Source: Strix aluco
Lineage: Eukaryota > Chordata > Aves > Strigiformes > Strigidae
DNA: 64,000 nucleotides
Direction of reading: 5' to 3'
NCBI RefSeq assembly: GCF_031877795.1
Contig: NC_133932.1
Span: 76,621,937-76,685,936 of the forward strand
Position 1 is the first letter of the stretch; each line of letters starts with the position of its first letter. Made by a program: the position numbers and the translations under genes. The notes under the pieces were generated by a model, which saw only the letters and a list, made by a program, of their open reading frames with translations, was not told the DNA's origin and did not search any database. Below are positions 13,863 through 28,083 of the stretch, piece after piece.

Positions 13863-13868
13863 TTTATT
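13863..13868 (-). terminator. candidate METTL21E polyadenylation signal
   Basis: The plus strand reads TTTATT, which is AATAAA on the gene's strand, about 520 bp past the METTL21E stop codon. This would give a 3' UTR of roughly 0.55 kb. Other polyA sites are possible. Confidence 0.4.
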
Positions 13869-14386
13869 ATGACAGTATATTTCCCAGGTGTGTGTGTGGG
13901 GGTGGGTCAGCTCATTTAGTGTCCTATCAAGGCTATTCAAAGGAAGGATTTACACAATAGTGAGAATAGGGAAAGATCAGATTTAACACCACAACTTCTA
14001 AATACAAATATTTATCATAGTCTTAAGTTTTAAACGATTAGTTGATCTTTTAAGACACCACTCAAAGCTGCAGTTGAAAGCTATTGGAAATATTAATTAC
14101 ATGACCCATAACAATAATGGATGGTAAGAATTCTGAAAGCTATTAGTGTTGTCAGCTTAGCACATAAAAGTCAAGAAAACATCAAAGATACATTTCTTCT
14201 GTGTATAAAACTATTGACAAATTGAATTTTGGAATTTGTTAGGGATGCACTAAGAATCTGATGTTTTGTTTTAGCTATCTCTAAAAATGTCATTCATGCA
14301 GGTGGTAGCAGCTACTAACATGGAAATTATTAAAAAGAGAACAAGCTGCAAAACAGCTGAAATTGTCACCTCCTTGTATCTCTCTT

Positions 14387-14811
14387 TCAGACTGTCAGTT
14401 TAGAAGGTCTGGCTTTCATCCTGCCTTTCCTCATTGCTTTATACAATGTTATGTTCAAACTGGGGAAATTAGAAATCACCTCTAAGTCAAACAGTGTCTG
14501 AAATCTACCCACAAATTGGTTCTCTTCGTCCAACCTAAATCTCATAGCCCACAGAATAACAGTGTCATTCTTGCACAAGTGATCAAAAGTTAGGAGGAGT
14601 TCATCCAGGAAGGGATGGTGGTAAACTACATCAGCAGCCATAATGTAGTCAAAGTGACAGGAAGACCTAGGAAAGTTCTTTTCCAGATCAATTCCCCAAG
14701 ACAATTCCTTAACATGAGGCTGGTTCTTGCATTTCAGCTTTGTATTTTGAAGAACATTGTGCTGAAGGTTTCCCAGCAGTTCTGGCAAATCAGTGGCAGT
14801 CACAAGTGCAC
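14387..14811 (-). CDS. METTL21E: METTL21E coding exon 4 (last)
   Basis: Acceptor ctctctgccacag precedes GTGCACTTGTG. The exon encodes residues 116-256, including ATDLPELL, the DVVY motif and ILWAMRFRL, and ends in TGA at 14389-14387. Confidence 0.95.
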
Positions 14812-17800
14812 CTGTGGCAGAGAGAAAACCAACATAATCTTTGAATATACTTCAAGACATGAGAAAATCCCATTCAAAAAATCCATTGCACAAGGAACTG
14901 ATTTTACCAGGTAGCCCTCACTGAAGGGAACAGAACAATGTAAACACTTCCAATAGCTCTTAGCCATTGTGCTTAAAATAAATATTTTTGGTTCCAAATA
15001 GTTCTACTTTACAGTTTGCCATCTAAATGCAGCTGGGGATGGGTGAGGAGAAATCAGCTACCTACTCCATCTTGATATCATATTGGTTAAAGTACAGTGA
15101 GCAACTAGATATTGAAGAATACCCGTTACTGACTCCAAGAAGTCAGCTTGAGATTTAAGCATGGCTTCAGGTTCTTTCCTTTTCACATAGGAAAAAGCTT
15201 TCTCAGACTACAGAAAGCTAAAATTCTGTTACAATGCAGAAGTCACTGATCTGGATTACTCTTTAGGAAGAATAGGCTACCATGACAGAAAACACAACAG
15301 TGTCTGTAGCAGAAATATCAAGTTGTTGGTCAGTTGCTGAAAGAAACTGCTGAACACAAATGGAAAGAAAGTGACCTGGCATCCAAGAGCTGTTTGGTCA
15401 ATGGAAGGTGATGCATTGGTCATACCTACATCTGGCTTCATCTGGTTGCCACTCACACCCTGTGAGGCCATTAGTTTTTTATTTTGGTCCCCTGTTTAAC
15501 ACTGTTAATGACAACATCATTTACTGGGACCTCCTTTATTGCATCAATACACTCACAGCTTTACAGAAAAAAAAATAACAGACCTCGTTTCCAAACAAGC
15601 CTTTTGGAATTTACTTTTTTTTGCTCTTGGAAGCTTTCAAACAATAGTCTTTTAGTAGACTTCCTTTAGAAGAGCTACTTCCTTTGTCATCCAGTATTTA
15701 TCTGAGAGATGTTTCCAAGAGCATAAGAGCAATGGTATGTACTCACCCAGTAAACTGGCTACTATGGAGACCAACCCAGTTCCAGCTCCAATTTCAATCA
15801 CATTTTTGTCAACCAAATTGTATTGTTTAGAATTAGTTTCCAAAAAATAACACAGAACAAGAGCCTGTAGGGGAGGGAATCCATGAACATACTGAACAAA
15901 TAAATGAAATAAATCCCTTCACTAAATATGCATTGTCATTTAAAAGCATGCAAAAAAATTCTTGTCTGTTCAAAAATTCATGTTTGTTAAAATGAGCAAT
16001 ACTCACTCATTCAAGCACTCTCCCTAAAGGATCACAGCTCACTATAATCTTTGAGCTCCATAGGCTGACAAAATAAATGCCACAACATGGCTCAGTATAG
16101 GCTTGCAAAGCATTACAGCCAGAAGGAACAACTGCAATTATCTAATCTGTCATGCTGCATAACATGAGCTATAAAATTCCGGTCAGCAATTCCTGCTTAT
16201 AACTGCATCTACTTCTGGTTGAGTTAAAACTAGTCCTTCACAAAGACATCTTGATATAAGGACTGTTTGAGAGAGAAAATTCACAACAACCCTTGTTAAG
16301 CCCTTCCAATAGTTAATTATTCCTAACAATAATTAATTACCATCAAGATTCAAAAAGTACCAATAGATTTACCCCTTTTCTTAATTTTCAGTTTCTGTGT
16401 GCTTACCTTGTTAAGCTTAGCAAACTTTTATAGCAAACAAAGCCACAAAGAGCCTTCAACAACTGTATATATGCATTTATAAACTGTGATTAAGAAGCTT
16501 CTTCATCTTTTCTGCCCTGTCTCATCCTGACCAGTGAGTTTTAGTTCACTGTTGAAATAGAAATTGCTAATTTTATTTCTCTGGCAAAGATAGTTTCCAG
16601 CTTGTCTCCCGCATTTTTTCCCAGACTTTGATAATTATATAGTCTCCATTGACAAATACAGATGATGGTTGTCACATCTTCCTGCAATACAGACGACCAT
16701 TTGGAAAGGCAATTATTAGTGGCTTAGTCTGGCACAGCAAAATTATGCTCTTATTTTTGCTTTTAACCAATTAAGAAGTAGAAGGAAAGGAAGAGAAAGA
16801 CTGTTGACCCAATGTTGACATACCAGAAATCCAAACAAAGTTTTTTTCTTTCTACTTCTTATTTCAGAGCAAAAAGAGCAGGGTTTTTTTATGCAAACTT
16901 ACATATATCTCATAATCAACAAAGCTTTGATGTACAATTAAGTCTGTGAGCACCAGGACTAATTAAAGCCAGGTTCCTAAAGATTGTGTCTGATGTTTGA
17001 CTGACACTTAAAAACACATTACAGTAAGATTTTCTTAGTTCCATATATTCCTATAATTTCTTCCCTCAGAGTTTTGACATACTCTGTTGTAGAAACTGGC
17101 TGGCAGTATCAAAATTTCTGTGGATTACATTAGGGAAACTTTGAAATCTGGTTTCCTTTCCACAAAACATGCAGAAACTTTATTTTCCTTAAAGTTTCTG
17201 CCCTCTCAACAAATGTGGCTGACATTTTTCAGAAGAGTTCAAATACTGCTGGATGGAATAGGAAGGGAGAGCATGAAGAGACACAGACAGAAGGGTTGCC
17301 TTCATTCCACCGCAAAACTGGCTAAAATCCTTCCAGAATAAAGATATACTTTTCAGTACAGTCCATGATTTTGTGAGAATAATTGGCAGCCAGCCAAACT
17401 TTCCTTGAAGACATGCACTGAGGCTACAAAGAGATACAGTATAAATAACTTGTCCAGGTCTGCTAAGACAAGGAAAATTTTTTGGAGTTCAAAAGAGTAG
17501 AGTACACTAACTCTCCTCCGCTGAACTATGGCTGTACTTCTTAAAAATAGTATGATACTAGGAGGTTGATACCGTTGGGACAGAAATGGAGTCTCCTGGG
17601 TTTTAGTCCTCTCCCTCCTGGAGATGGTTCTGTTTCAGGGATGTTCTCTGAATGCTACAAGTGTCAATGGTGCATCGTGGCACCTCCCTGACCACAGTGG
17701 TTCCCTTCACTCTTAATTATTTCAGAACAGTCGGCTGCACTGCACAGATTCAAAACCTTGAAGAAGGCTTTTTGTATGATGGGCATGTTGATGGTTCTTA

Positions 17801-20800
17801 TACCAAGAGCCAAGGACAGTGGTTCTCTCTGACTAGATTTCTGGCTGTTTAAGAAACTGAAAGCTCCAGGTGAACCTTTTCCCATGTCTGTATATTTACA
17901 AGGTAAATTTATTTCAACCTACATGAGTAGCTTCTATGAGTGCTAATACCTTGGTGAGCTCATACCACAGCTATTTCTGCAACCTGGATCTGCCTGCTAT
18001 ACAGCTGTCTGTATTTATAAAATGTACAGAAATGTAATCATCATGACTGCCATATTTCCTTCAAAATATGCTTGTAATGGGTCAATAGGATCAAAAGTTA
18101 CTGGTAGGTGAGGAAGGGACACAAGATCATACATCTTGTGTCACGAGGCACAAGCAAGAAGTACCATTTAAGCTTTGAGAACTGGGAATCTATATGAAAT
18201 TAGACTACATCCAGGTTTGGGATTTGCAGAACAGAGACAGAAGAGCACAGAATGTTTTCCTTGGCTTTACAGGATGCAACAAAATGTATTTATCATGCAA
18301 AACAAATTAAAAGTTCTAGAAGACTCCAAAACTAAAAAAATAACAATACTGCATAAATATTGTACCGATGGCCAGACGACTGCCCCATAACAATCAGTGG
18401 CTTCTGTAATTCTTATCTCATGGCCAGCAAAGTGAAAGCCTTCCCAGGCCTTATGAGTTATAAGAGCAGGGAAAAAACGCCTTCTCATGATTTCTGCAAC
18501 TATCTGTTCATCTTCTTTTTCCCCTGGAAGCAAAAGTAGAAAAGGTCAAACAGGCTGAGTGAACTCATAATGAAACTACCACTTTATATTGAAAAGCTGA
18601 TTTAGAAGCAAGAATGTGAATTACATCTGTGAGTAAAAATACATTTCATCATTAATGGTTAGCATGATACACAGGAAGTCTCCTGAATTTTAACTGAAGT
18701 TTTCAGTTTATGACCAAGTAATTTCTTTCCTGTTTTGCTGAAGAAGCCAAGTTCATAAAAAGTAAAGAAGAGGAATGTTACCGTATATTGCTTTCCATTT
18801 CAGCAATCCAAAAAATTTTTTAACTTCTTTTCCTTTCAAAAACAGCTGTTCTAGTATAGATGCTCACTGTCTTATGCACCCGGATTTTTTATTATTTTCC
18901 ATATCCTTTCACTGTTCATTTTCCCCACATTATGGGTTTTTTTGACAGTAAACAAAAGGAGCCACAGTATCATTTATAAGTCTGTCACAAAACTTGTGAA
19001 ACAGATCCTAGCAACACAAATTGTGACAGAGAGAGCAAAAGCACTGGTGTTGTCAGGAAAGCTTATCCACCCACCCCCACAGAGCCCTGTCAGAGGGATT
19101 CTTTCCAGTTGGCTTGATATCCTGAATGCCATCCCTGTTGCTAAGCAAAGGATATTTATGATAGCTAACCTAATCCCAGATAACTCTTCTAACAGGAGAG
19201 GATTCACTCTTTTTTAGCTGAATACCAAGCCAGTTTCAGTTTTGCCATCATCACACAAAGATGCACCACAATGTTACAAAAAAAATATGTAAGTGAAGTT
19301 GTCCAGACCATTTTCTTAGCAAAGTCTAAAATCATTCCAACTTTTCATAGGAAATTTGCTTTCACAGCCAACTATGATCTCTTGGCAAATTAGCTAAAGC
19401 AAAACATGTTTACAAGGTACACCTCCTAGAAAGCAAACCAGAGATTTAGATAACTGGGTTACCATCTTGTCCAAAGCAGAGTTTCTATATCAAGCCTACA
19501 GTTACCATCAAAATCACAGATATCAATATCAGGATCTGAACAGAAACTGCAGGCCCAATGGCTATTAAAAATGAAAACATTTATGTTTTAATCAGCATAA
19601 AACACATTGGTCTACTGAAGATTCTTCACAGTTTCTTCCCCCTCAAATCACTGCAGTCACAGGACATGATGGCCTCAAGTGTTGTGATTTGCTCTGCCAT
19701 GTGCCTCAGTATTTTTATTGCCATAACCTATTGACAAAATCTCTGTCCCTTCCTTGCCATAGAAGGACCAAGGAACAAAATCAGGGGTGAACAAAGAAAG
19801 AGATAATATCAAACAAAAATACATCAGAAAGATGCTCAGGTTCATTAGTCAGTGCTTTAAGCTTGTAACTCAACTTACTCTGAGCATCAGAGGAAATTAG
19901 AGAATAGCAACAAACAAGGAAGAAAAAGCTAAAACATTCATGTTCAATCTTAGTATGTTGACACTAAGACATAGTCTGAAAGTTAAACAAATAAACAAAA
20001 CCCAGCAACAAAAAACAGCTAACCAACCCATGGTACTCCAAGAATTTACTGGGGAGGGAACCCTAATCATGGTATACAGCAAAATTAAAAATAATGTAGC
20101 ACATACACTACTGGAAAAAATATAAACAGTATAATTCTATAAAGGTAACTTAAATAAAATAGTCAACATTGAAACTATGATATTTTAAGATGTTAGGAAA
20201 TGAGTGGTATGTGGCAGTCCATTAAATCTTCTGCAAGCCTCTAATGTTAAGTGGAGATAAAACACATGCATCATTGTGCCTGCAAGCAGGGAACTGTGCA
20301 CAAACATGAGTTAAGTGCCAGAGAAATGCTGCTCCAGGGCAAAATTAATCTTTTCTTATGAAAGAATTAATATGAAGCTGTCTTATTATACATATCGTAA
20401 GTGCATTTAGGATATCCTGTTTCCAGACATACCAGATATAGTCTGCTTTTAATCTTCTCTGATTGCTTAGAGCAGTCTGATCTTGTTCTGTGATCAGTGC
20501 TAGCTGTGGAAGTAAAAAGCTGTTCCTTCTATTACCTCCCAATTACAACCATTTTTCTTGATTCTTCCTTCCTTGACATTTGTTTTGGATTTAATTTTGT
20601 CAAAAAGCTGTAACTTATTAAGTTTTACCTTATAAAGCTTCTGTCAGAAGATCTGTAAAACTTTAGCAGTATTAAAGCTGCCCCTCTAGTGCTCAATAAA
20701 CATTTCTCACCTATTCCCTACATTATCAGCAATCTTTCTACTTAAGGCTTGCATAGCACCTATGCTAACAGAGTTTGTAGGCCACTGTTCCCTACCTGAG

Positions 20801-23800
20801 CTAAATTGTCCACACACTGGAAAGAAGAATCCCAAATCTGCTGATTAATAACAGCACTTAGATCTTTGGCCATTTTATCCCTTCGGTAATCCCACAGGTG
20901 GATTATCTGGAGAAGTTTACATAATTTTTATACTTTTGTCTTCCCCTTAAGATCTTACTATTGTGGAGAATCAAAAAGAGTATATGTTTCATCAGAGGCA
21001 TCACGTGGTAGACAGACTTGAAAACCCTAATGAGAAATTTTATCAGGACCAGGATGCTAATGATTTTGACGAAGAGTACTGACAAAACAAGGAGTGCAGA
21101 CTTTTAGTCAGATTTTCTTACTTACACAGGTTCCCCTTCATACTGCAAAAGTCACTCTTCTATTTTCTGCTTTATCTCTTTCAGAATAACTAAACTTCTT
21201 GGGGGACAAAGGAAAGAAGTTAAATTTTCTGTAACTGCCTTCAGAGCAGTTAGAACAGAAAAATAACAAAGTAGGGGTAAATCTTTCAAGCAACAAGAAA
21301 ATTGTTAGCAGAGTAAGCAAAAACCAAGCGAGAGCAAGTCTTTTAAATACTTGCAAACACTGAGAAAGTTCTGCTGGTACTTTGATCAAAGTAGTTTCTT
21401 GATAACAGCTGCAAAAAGCTGATTAGGAAGTTATTCACCTGGAACTGTTTATCTCTGTGTTAGTCCATATTCTCTTGTTCAAGAAGAAAAAATCTTGGAA
21501 TTATAACTCAATTAATCACTGCTTCTTGTGAACAGGGAAGAGCTTGTGGGAGAAGTAAAGGTTGGAGGCCATCTAGGGTGCAGTGATCATGAGATGATTG
21601 AGTTTTCGATCCTTGGAGAAACAAAGAGAGGGGTTAGTAAAACTGCCACCTTAGACTTCCGGAGGGCAAACTTTGACCTGTTCAAAAGACTGATTAACAA
21701 AATCCCTTGGGAGGCTGCCCTGAAGGAAATGGGAGTCCAGGAAGGCTGGACATACTTCAAGAGAGAAGTCTTAAAGGCACAGGAGCAGGTTGTTCCCATC
21801 TGCCAAAAAACAAGCAGGCGGGGAAGGAGACTGGCCTGGCTAAACAGGGACCTTCGGCTGGATCTCAAGAACAAAAGGAGAATCTATTGCCTTTGGAAGA
21901 GGGGCCAGGTCTCTCATGAAGACTATGAAGATGTAGTGAATCTATGCAGGGTGAACATTAGGAGAGCCAAAGCGCAGCTAGAGCTCAACTTGGCTACAGC
22001 TGTTAAGGATAACAAAAAATGTTTCTATAAATTCGTTAACAGCAAAAGGAGGATTAGGGAAAATCTCCCTCCTTTATTGGATCCAGAGGGAAACATGGTA
22101 ACTAAGGATGAGGAAAAGGCTGAGGTGCTCAACGCCTACTTTGCCTCAGTCTTTAGCAGTGGAACTGGCTGTTCCCTGGACACTCAGCCTCATGAGCTAG
22201 GAGATGGGGAGGGGAAGCAGAATGAGGTCAGCACAATTAAAGAGGAAGTGGTCAGAGACCTGCTACACCACTTGGATGCACACAAGTCTGTGGGACTGGA
22301 TGGGATACAGCCAAGGGTGCTGAAAGAGTTGGCAGATGTGCTCACCAAGCCGCTGTCCATGATTTACCTGAAGTCATGGCTAACTGGGGAGGTCCCATTG
22401 GACTGGAGGGTAGCAAATGTGACACCCATCTACAAGAGAGGCAGGAAGGAGGATCCAGGAAATTATAGACCTGTCAGTCTGACCTCGGTGCCAGGGAAGG
22501 TCATGGAACAGGTCATCTCGAGTGCCATTAAAAGTCATATAATGGACAACCAGGGGATCAGGCCTAGTCAGCATGGGTTTATGAAAGGCAGGTCCTGCCT
22601 GACAAACCTGATCTCCTTCTATGACAGGATGACCCAACTATTGGATGAGGGAAACGCTGTGGATATTATCTACCTGGATTTTTTAAAAGCATTCAACACA
22701 GTTCCCCATGGGATTCTCATAGAAAAACTGGCTGCCCATGGCCTGGATGAGCGAACGGTCTGCTGGGTCAAGCACTGGCTGGATGGACGGTCCCAGAGAG
22801 TGGTGGTCAATGGAGCTAAATCCAGCTGGAGGCCGGTCACAAGTGGTGTTCCTCAGGGCTTGGTGTTGGGACCATTTCTGTTTAACATCTTTATTGATGA
22901 TCTTGACAAGGACATAGAGTGTATTATCAGTAAATTCGCAGATGACACCAAGTTAAGCATGAGTGTCAATCTGCATGAGGATAGGGAGGGTCTACAGAGA
23001 GACTTGTATAGATTGGATCAGTGGGCCAATGTTAACGGGATGAGCTTCAACAAGGCTAAGTGCCAGGTCATGCACTTGGGCCACAACAACCCCATGCATG
23101 GCTACAGGCTTGGGGAGGTGTGGCTGGAGAGCTGTCTGGAAGAGGAGGATCTGGGGGTTCTAACTGACAAGCAGCTGAACATGAGCCCAAGTGGCCAAGA
23201 AAGCCAACGGCATCCTGGCTTGTATTAGAAATAGTGCGACCAGCAGAAGTAGGGAGGTGATAGTCCCCCTGTACTCTGCACTGGTGAGGCCACACCTGGA
23301 GTATTGTGTCCAGTTTCAGGCACCTCAATACGAGAGAGATATCGAGGTGCTGGAGCGAGTGCAGAGGAGGGCAACGAAGATGGTGAAGGTCCTGGAGAAC
23401 AGATCCTATGAGGAGAGATTAAAGGAGCTGGGACTGTTCAGTTTGAGGAGGAGAAGGCTAAGGGGAGACCTCATCACTCTCTACAACTACCTCAAAGGAC
23501 ATGGTAGAGAGGTTAGTGCTGGTCTCTTCTCATAGGTGATTAGTGACAGAACAAGAGGGAATGGCCTTAAACTCCAACAGGGGAGGTTTAGACTGGACAT
23601 TAGGAAAAAAATTTTTCACAGAAAGAGGGGTTAGACAGGGAATAGGCTACCCAGGGAGGTGGTGGAGTCACCATCCCTGGATGTGTTTAAGGGTCATTTG
23701 GATGAGATGTTGCAGGATATGGTGTAGGGGACAACTTTGTAGAATAGGGCTGATGGTTGGACTCGATGATCCCAAGGGTCTTTTCCAACCTGAATGATCC

Positions 23801-26800
23801 TGTGATTCTATGAATGGATTTTAATGACATTTAAAGACAACCGATCTGACTCAGCAGTAGAATTGGGTCAGACAATAGAAGAGGAGACCTGACAGACCTG
23901 GCTCTCAATTCTTGTAAGAATGGAAGTGCATAATAGGCATTTCCAGCAATACTACTTGAGTACTTGACTAAACTGTCAGAACTTAAAGGTCTACTAAGAC
24001 TGCTTCGTCCCTTCTTCATTTGTCTGGATATGACCAGGTAGGTTTGCCCTCACCCCTCTTCTGTGATTTGGAGAGGCATGGAAGTGGTATATACATAGAA
24101 TGACTTTCTTCAGCCTATTCATCTCTTTGCACAAGCATGTATACATAGAAACCACTGGAGTTTCAGATGCTAGAACTGTATTTACATTAAGATCAAACAG
24201 TCTGACCCTGTTCAGGTAACATATAGAAATAGACATAATTTTTGTTGGTGAAACAGATAGTGATCCTTTGGTCTTGAACTTGTATTCACAAAGAAGTTTC
24301 TGTCTACAGATGCCTCAAATTCTTCTGATACAGAATTTTAATGTCTTCAAATTTCTTAAGACTTTCTGCCTAATAGGTTAATTTGTTACTGCGTTCTTTG
24401 AAATATTGCAGGTCAAGTATTGTTTATGATAAATGTCTAACACCTTTGGAGCATGTTCTTTGAACTCCTCTGATTTTAAGTCAGTAACAGAGCTGAGGGA
24501 GAAAAGTTGTATACTGCTGACACATCTTGCACTATATCAACCACATCATTAAGAGAACAGCATAAATACCATTCTCAAAGGCAAAGCAATCATCATTATT
24601 ACAACTGAAATGTGAACATAGTTTTCCAAAGAGACATACTAAATCATGTGGAAGACTGCAGTTGTGAAGTCAGTGACAGGTTAGTTAGAGAACGCACGTC
24701 AAGCTGCAAAATCTTGTGTAGGGAACCAGAGGATTTTGCTGACACATTCAAATGTCAGATGAAATGTTTTGTATTAGGACAAATCCTAAAGAAAGAAAAG
24801 GACATGAGTTCTGCTGAGACAGAATAGGTAGAAATAGTACCTGTTTAGAAATGTGCTATATGATCAGCTGTTTTCTTTACACCAATTGTCATAAAATCAT
24901 GCTTGGGAGTATACAGCTCCATCAGGAAACAGTAAACTCAAAATTCAGTTGGGTATCTTTCATCAATTAATAGCATATGTTAAATCTCTTACTGCATAAC
25001 TAATGATACTGCCTACATTAATGCAATCTCTACTGAATAAAAAGGGAATAGAAACAGGCACTGTTAAACAGCACTTAAAATGCAGGAAAACCAGCAAAGA
25101 CAAGAGGGCTAAATTAAAATTATATTTAAAAAAAAAAAAAAAAAACACTGTCTAGATACCTGAATTAAAATGAGACTAAAAAAGAAAGTGAAATGACCTT
25201 TCCACACAAAAGCTGTGAAGAATATACTAGCAGTCAATATCTCCATTTTCAGACTCATTCACAAATAGCACACAGAGTAACATCCTTCGAGTACTTCGCT
25301 AATGGCTTAGGACAGCGTTAATTCAGAAACAGTCATTTCACCCAATGATTCATGAAAACAACCTACAGTGGAAAAAATACAGATTAGTCTCAAGTGCTGG
25401 CTTGACCCTGTTTAATCTCTTGAGGTCAAATGGTGTCACATCTTATGGTGATAAGGAAATAAGATCCAACCATCTTCTGCTTCTCTTCTGCTTTGATGGA
25501 TCTTCTCCAACTGGCAAAAAGAATGAAATCCAAGCCTTCAGCATGAACTTGACCTGACAAAGTTCAGCCCTACAGCAACATATTCTCCCTTCTTCAGAAG
25601 CAGTATACTCTCACCTGCAGAGTTTAGATTTAAAATTTACCATTTAGACTTGTACTTACAAATATTTTAAGAACCATGTATCAACAGTTGTGAAGACACA
25701 CATGGTTCCTCTAAGACTTCTCAGCAACTGCCTCTGAGTCTGATGAACACAATAGGACTACCTGTGCTGACATTACTGATAGAGTAATTCATGAGAGAAA
25801 GTCCCAAGAATTCACAATAGCCAGGACTCTTCAGATCTCCCCCCTCTGGACACAGAACTGGGGTCATTCAAAGCGAAGATTCAAGATGTAATTTTTATAT
25901 ATACAATATATATATGTCATATACATCACATATATACATATATATATATATATAAAACAGCTATCTATATATCCCAACATCAAGAAGATACCTGCAGAAA
26001 GATCAGTAAAGGAACAGATCTGCAACCAGTTCTGTAACTGTAAGAGATGACTGGAGAAGAATTACATTACTACACTGATAGGAAACAACAGAAGGTAGCC
26101 CTATGAACCCATCCAGGTTCTTCCAATGGCTCAGAATTTTACCCCAAATCCACATGAGGTCCCAATTCTAAGGGACTCTGGAGTCTCACAATTTTTACTG
26201 AGCTACTGACATCTCAGGAGCAGACCCCTGGTCTGGCAAGCATTACAGATGGCTCCATGGAAACATAAACAATCCCGAATCACAGAATAGTCCCCAAATT
26301 GCAGGTGGCATCACTTAAGTATATTTATTTCATTATATATACTTATTTTTATTTCATTCTATTCCATTACAGCCTACAGACCCTTAAAGGAAGGGGTTAG
26401 GAGTGAAATCTTATCATGCCCTTGACTTTTCAGAAGTCAAGATGTAACCTACACCTTTCTAAGTACTGTTCCAGTACTTATCTAAACTTCACAGTGAATT
26501 TTTCCTTACTTCATCCCTACCTACTAAAAGGCAAATGATCATGTAATCGAGCATAGGTATTCAAGTACATGAATTACAAGCTCAACCTGCTGAAGTGACG
26601 GCAATGACAAGGTATATTATATTGATTAATCTGAGATACTACGTCAGGGTAATATAATGCTTGAAATTTTATACTTTGAAATGCAGAAATACAAAACTGC
26701 CGCCCACAGGCAGCCTTTTCTCAGCCAAGAGACAAGGTGCACTTAGCTCAGAGCATGAGGAGACAAGAATAGGAGAGGGGTATGCTCACAGTATCCAGTC

Positions 26801-28048
26801 TTTGTATTTACCCAGGCTTGAGAGGCACATTTTCAATTTGAAATTCACATCACTGATATCCCAGCCCCATCCAAGTCACCAGTCATCCAAAACAATTAGA
26901 AGGCTGAAAAATAGAAGTACTGTAGTCAGATTATCTCACGAACACATAATGAATTCAAACGTGTCAGGTACTTCCCTTGTTACTTCCTCATGTTTGTCTG
27001 TCATTGAAAACATCTACAGGTCTAGGCTCAGCAGCTATTTAATCTCTAAAGATAACTAAATGATTTGACTATAAAAGCAGACTGTTTTCTTAAATTAGAA
27101 GGTCTAATGTACGTTATAAAAGGCCAACAGCTAATTTCCTGATGGATAGGAAGGCTCTGGATGAGTAATTTAGACACTGTAAGCCATCTTTTACCTTGCC
27201 GGGTCAAGAGGGCTTTGTGACATTGAAAGCTCTTACTTCCTTGTAACAACATGCCAGAACACACCAGGTGCCACAGCCAGCGGAACAGAAGGAACTCAAT
27301 AAAATGCCTGCCAATTTTCCCTACCAATAATTCTGGATTTCTAAAATATTCCTTTGAGGAAAGGACGTGAAAGTAACCTAACAACCAATCCATGCAAACA
27401 TACCATCTTTCTTGTGTGGTAGTTGAGAAATATTTAATTTATTGTTGAAATGCAGCTACTACAAAGGGGAAAGATGTGAAAACAGAAAAGACGGGCACAT
27501 GGCTGAGAGGGGAGAATATGTTACAGAATTCTCTACAGAGTTAACGCACACTTTGATTATCTGAGTGTTGCCTCCAGTTTCTGTTCTATCCATACATAAG
27601 AAGTTTCCATTTATGTTTAGCAATGTCTTCAGCAAAAGCAGGTCTACTTGATGGGAGGAGAGAAAAGGAACAGAGAAGAATTATTTCATCAAATTAGTAC
27701 ACCTGATTTTTACTATAATATTGGAATGCTGCCACTTTCAAACAAAAGAGCTCAGACATTCAGAGAAGATGTATTTTTAGACTGTTCTGATTTGCTGTGA
27801 AGGTGCAGTTTAGCTCTAGTCACTTCTTAATTGTTTTATACTCATGTCTTATTCCACACTACCTCTTTTAGTCTTTCTGTGGAGACAGTTTGTTGCCTAG
27901 GAGGAGTAGAATTTGAGTTCTGATATTTCAGGTCAATCCTGCAGTGAAGAAAACATACGTAGGTAAATAATGGTGTGACTTCCATGAGTTTGGGGATTTC
28001 TTTTTAATGTTTTTGAGATGAGAATTAATGGAATAGGTTGTTTGGTTG

Positions 28049-28083
<35 letters not shown>

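Noticed and set aside
26276-26300. 'aatcacagaatag', like an inverted CR1 tail
   Set aside because: The match is too short and the adjoining bases do not continue the CR1 3' end.
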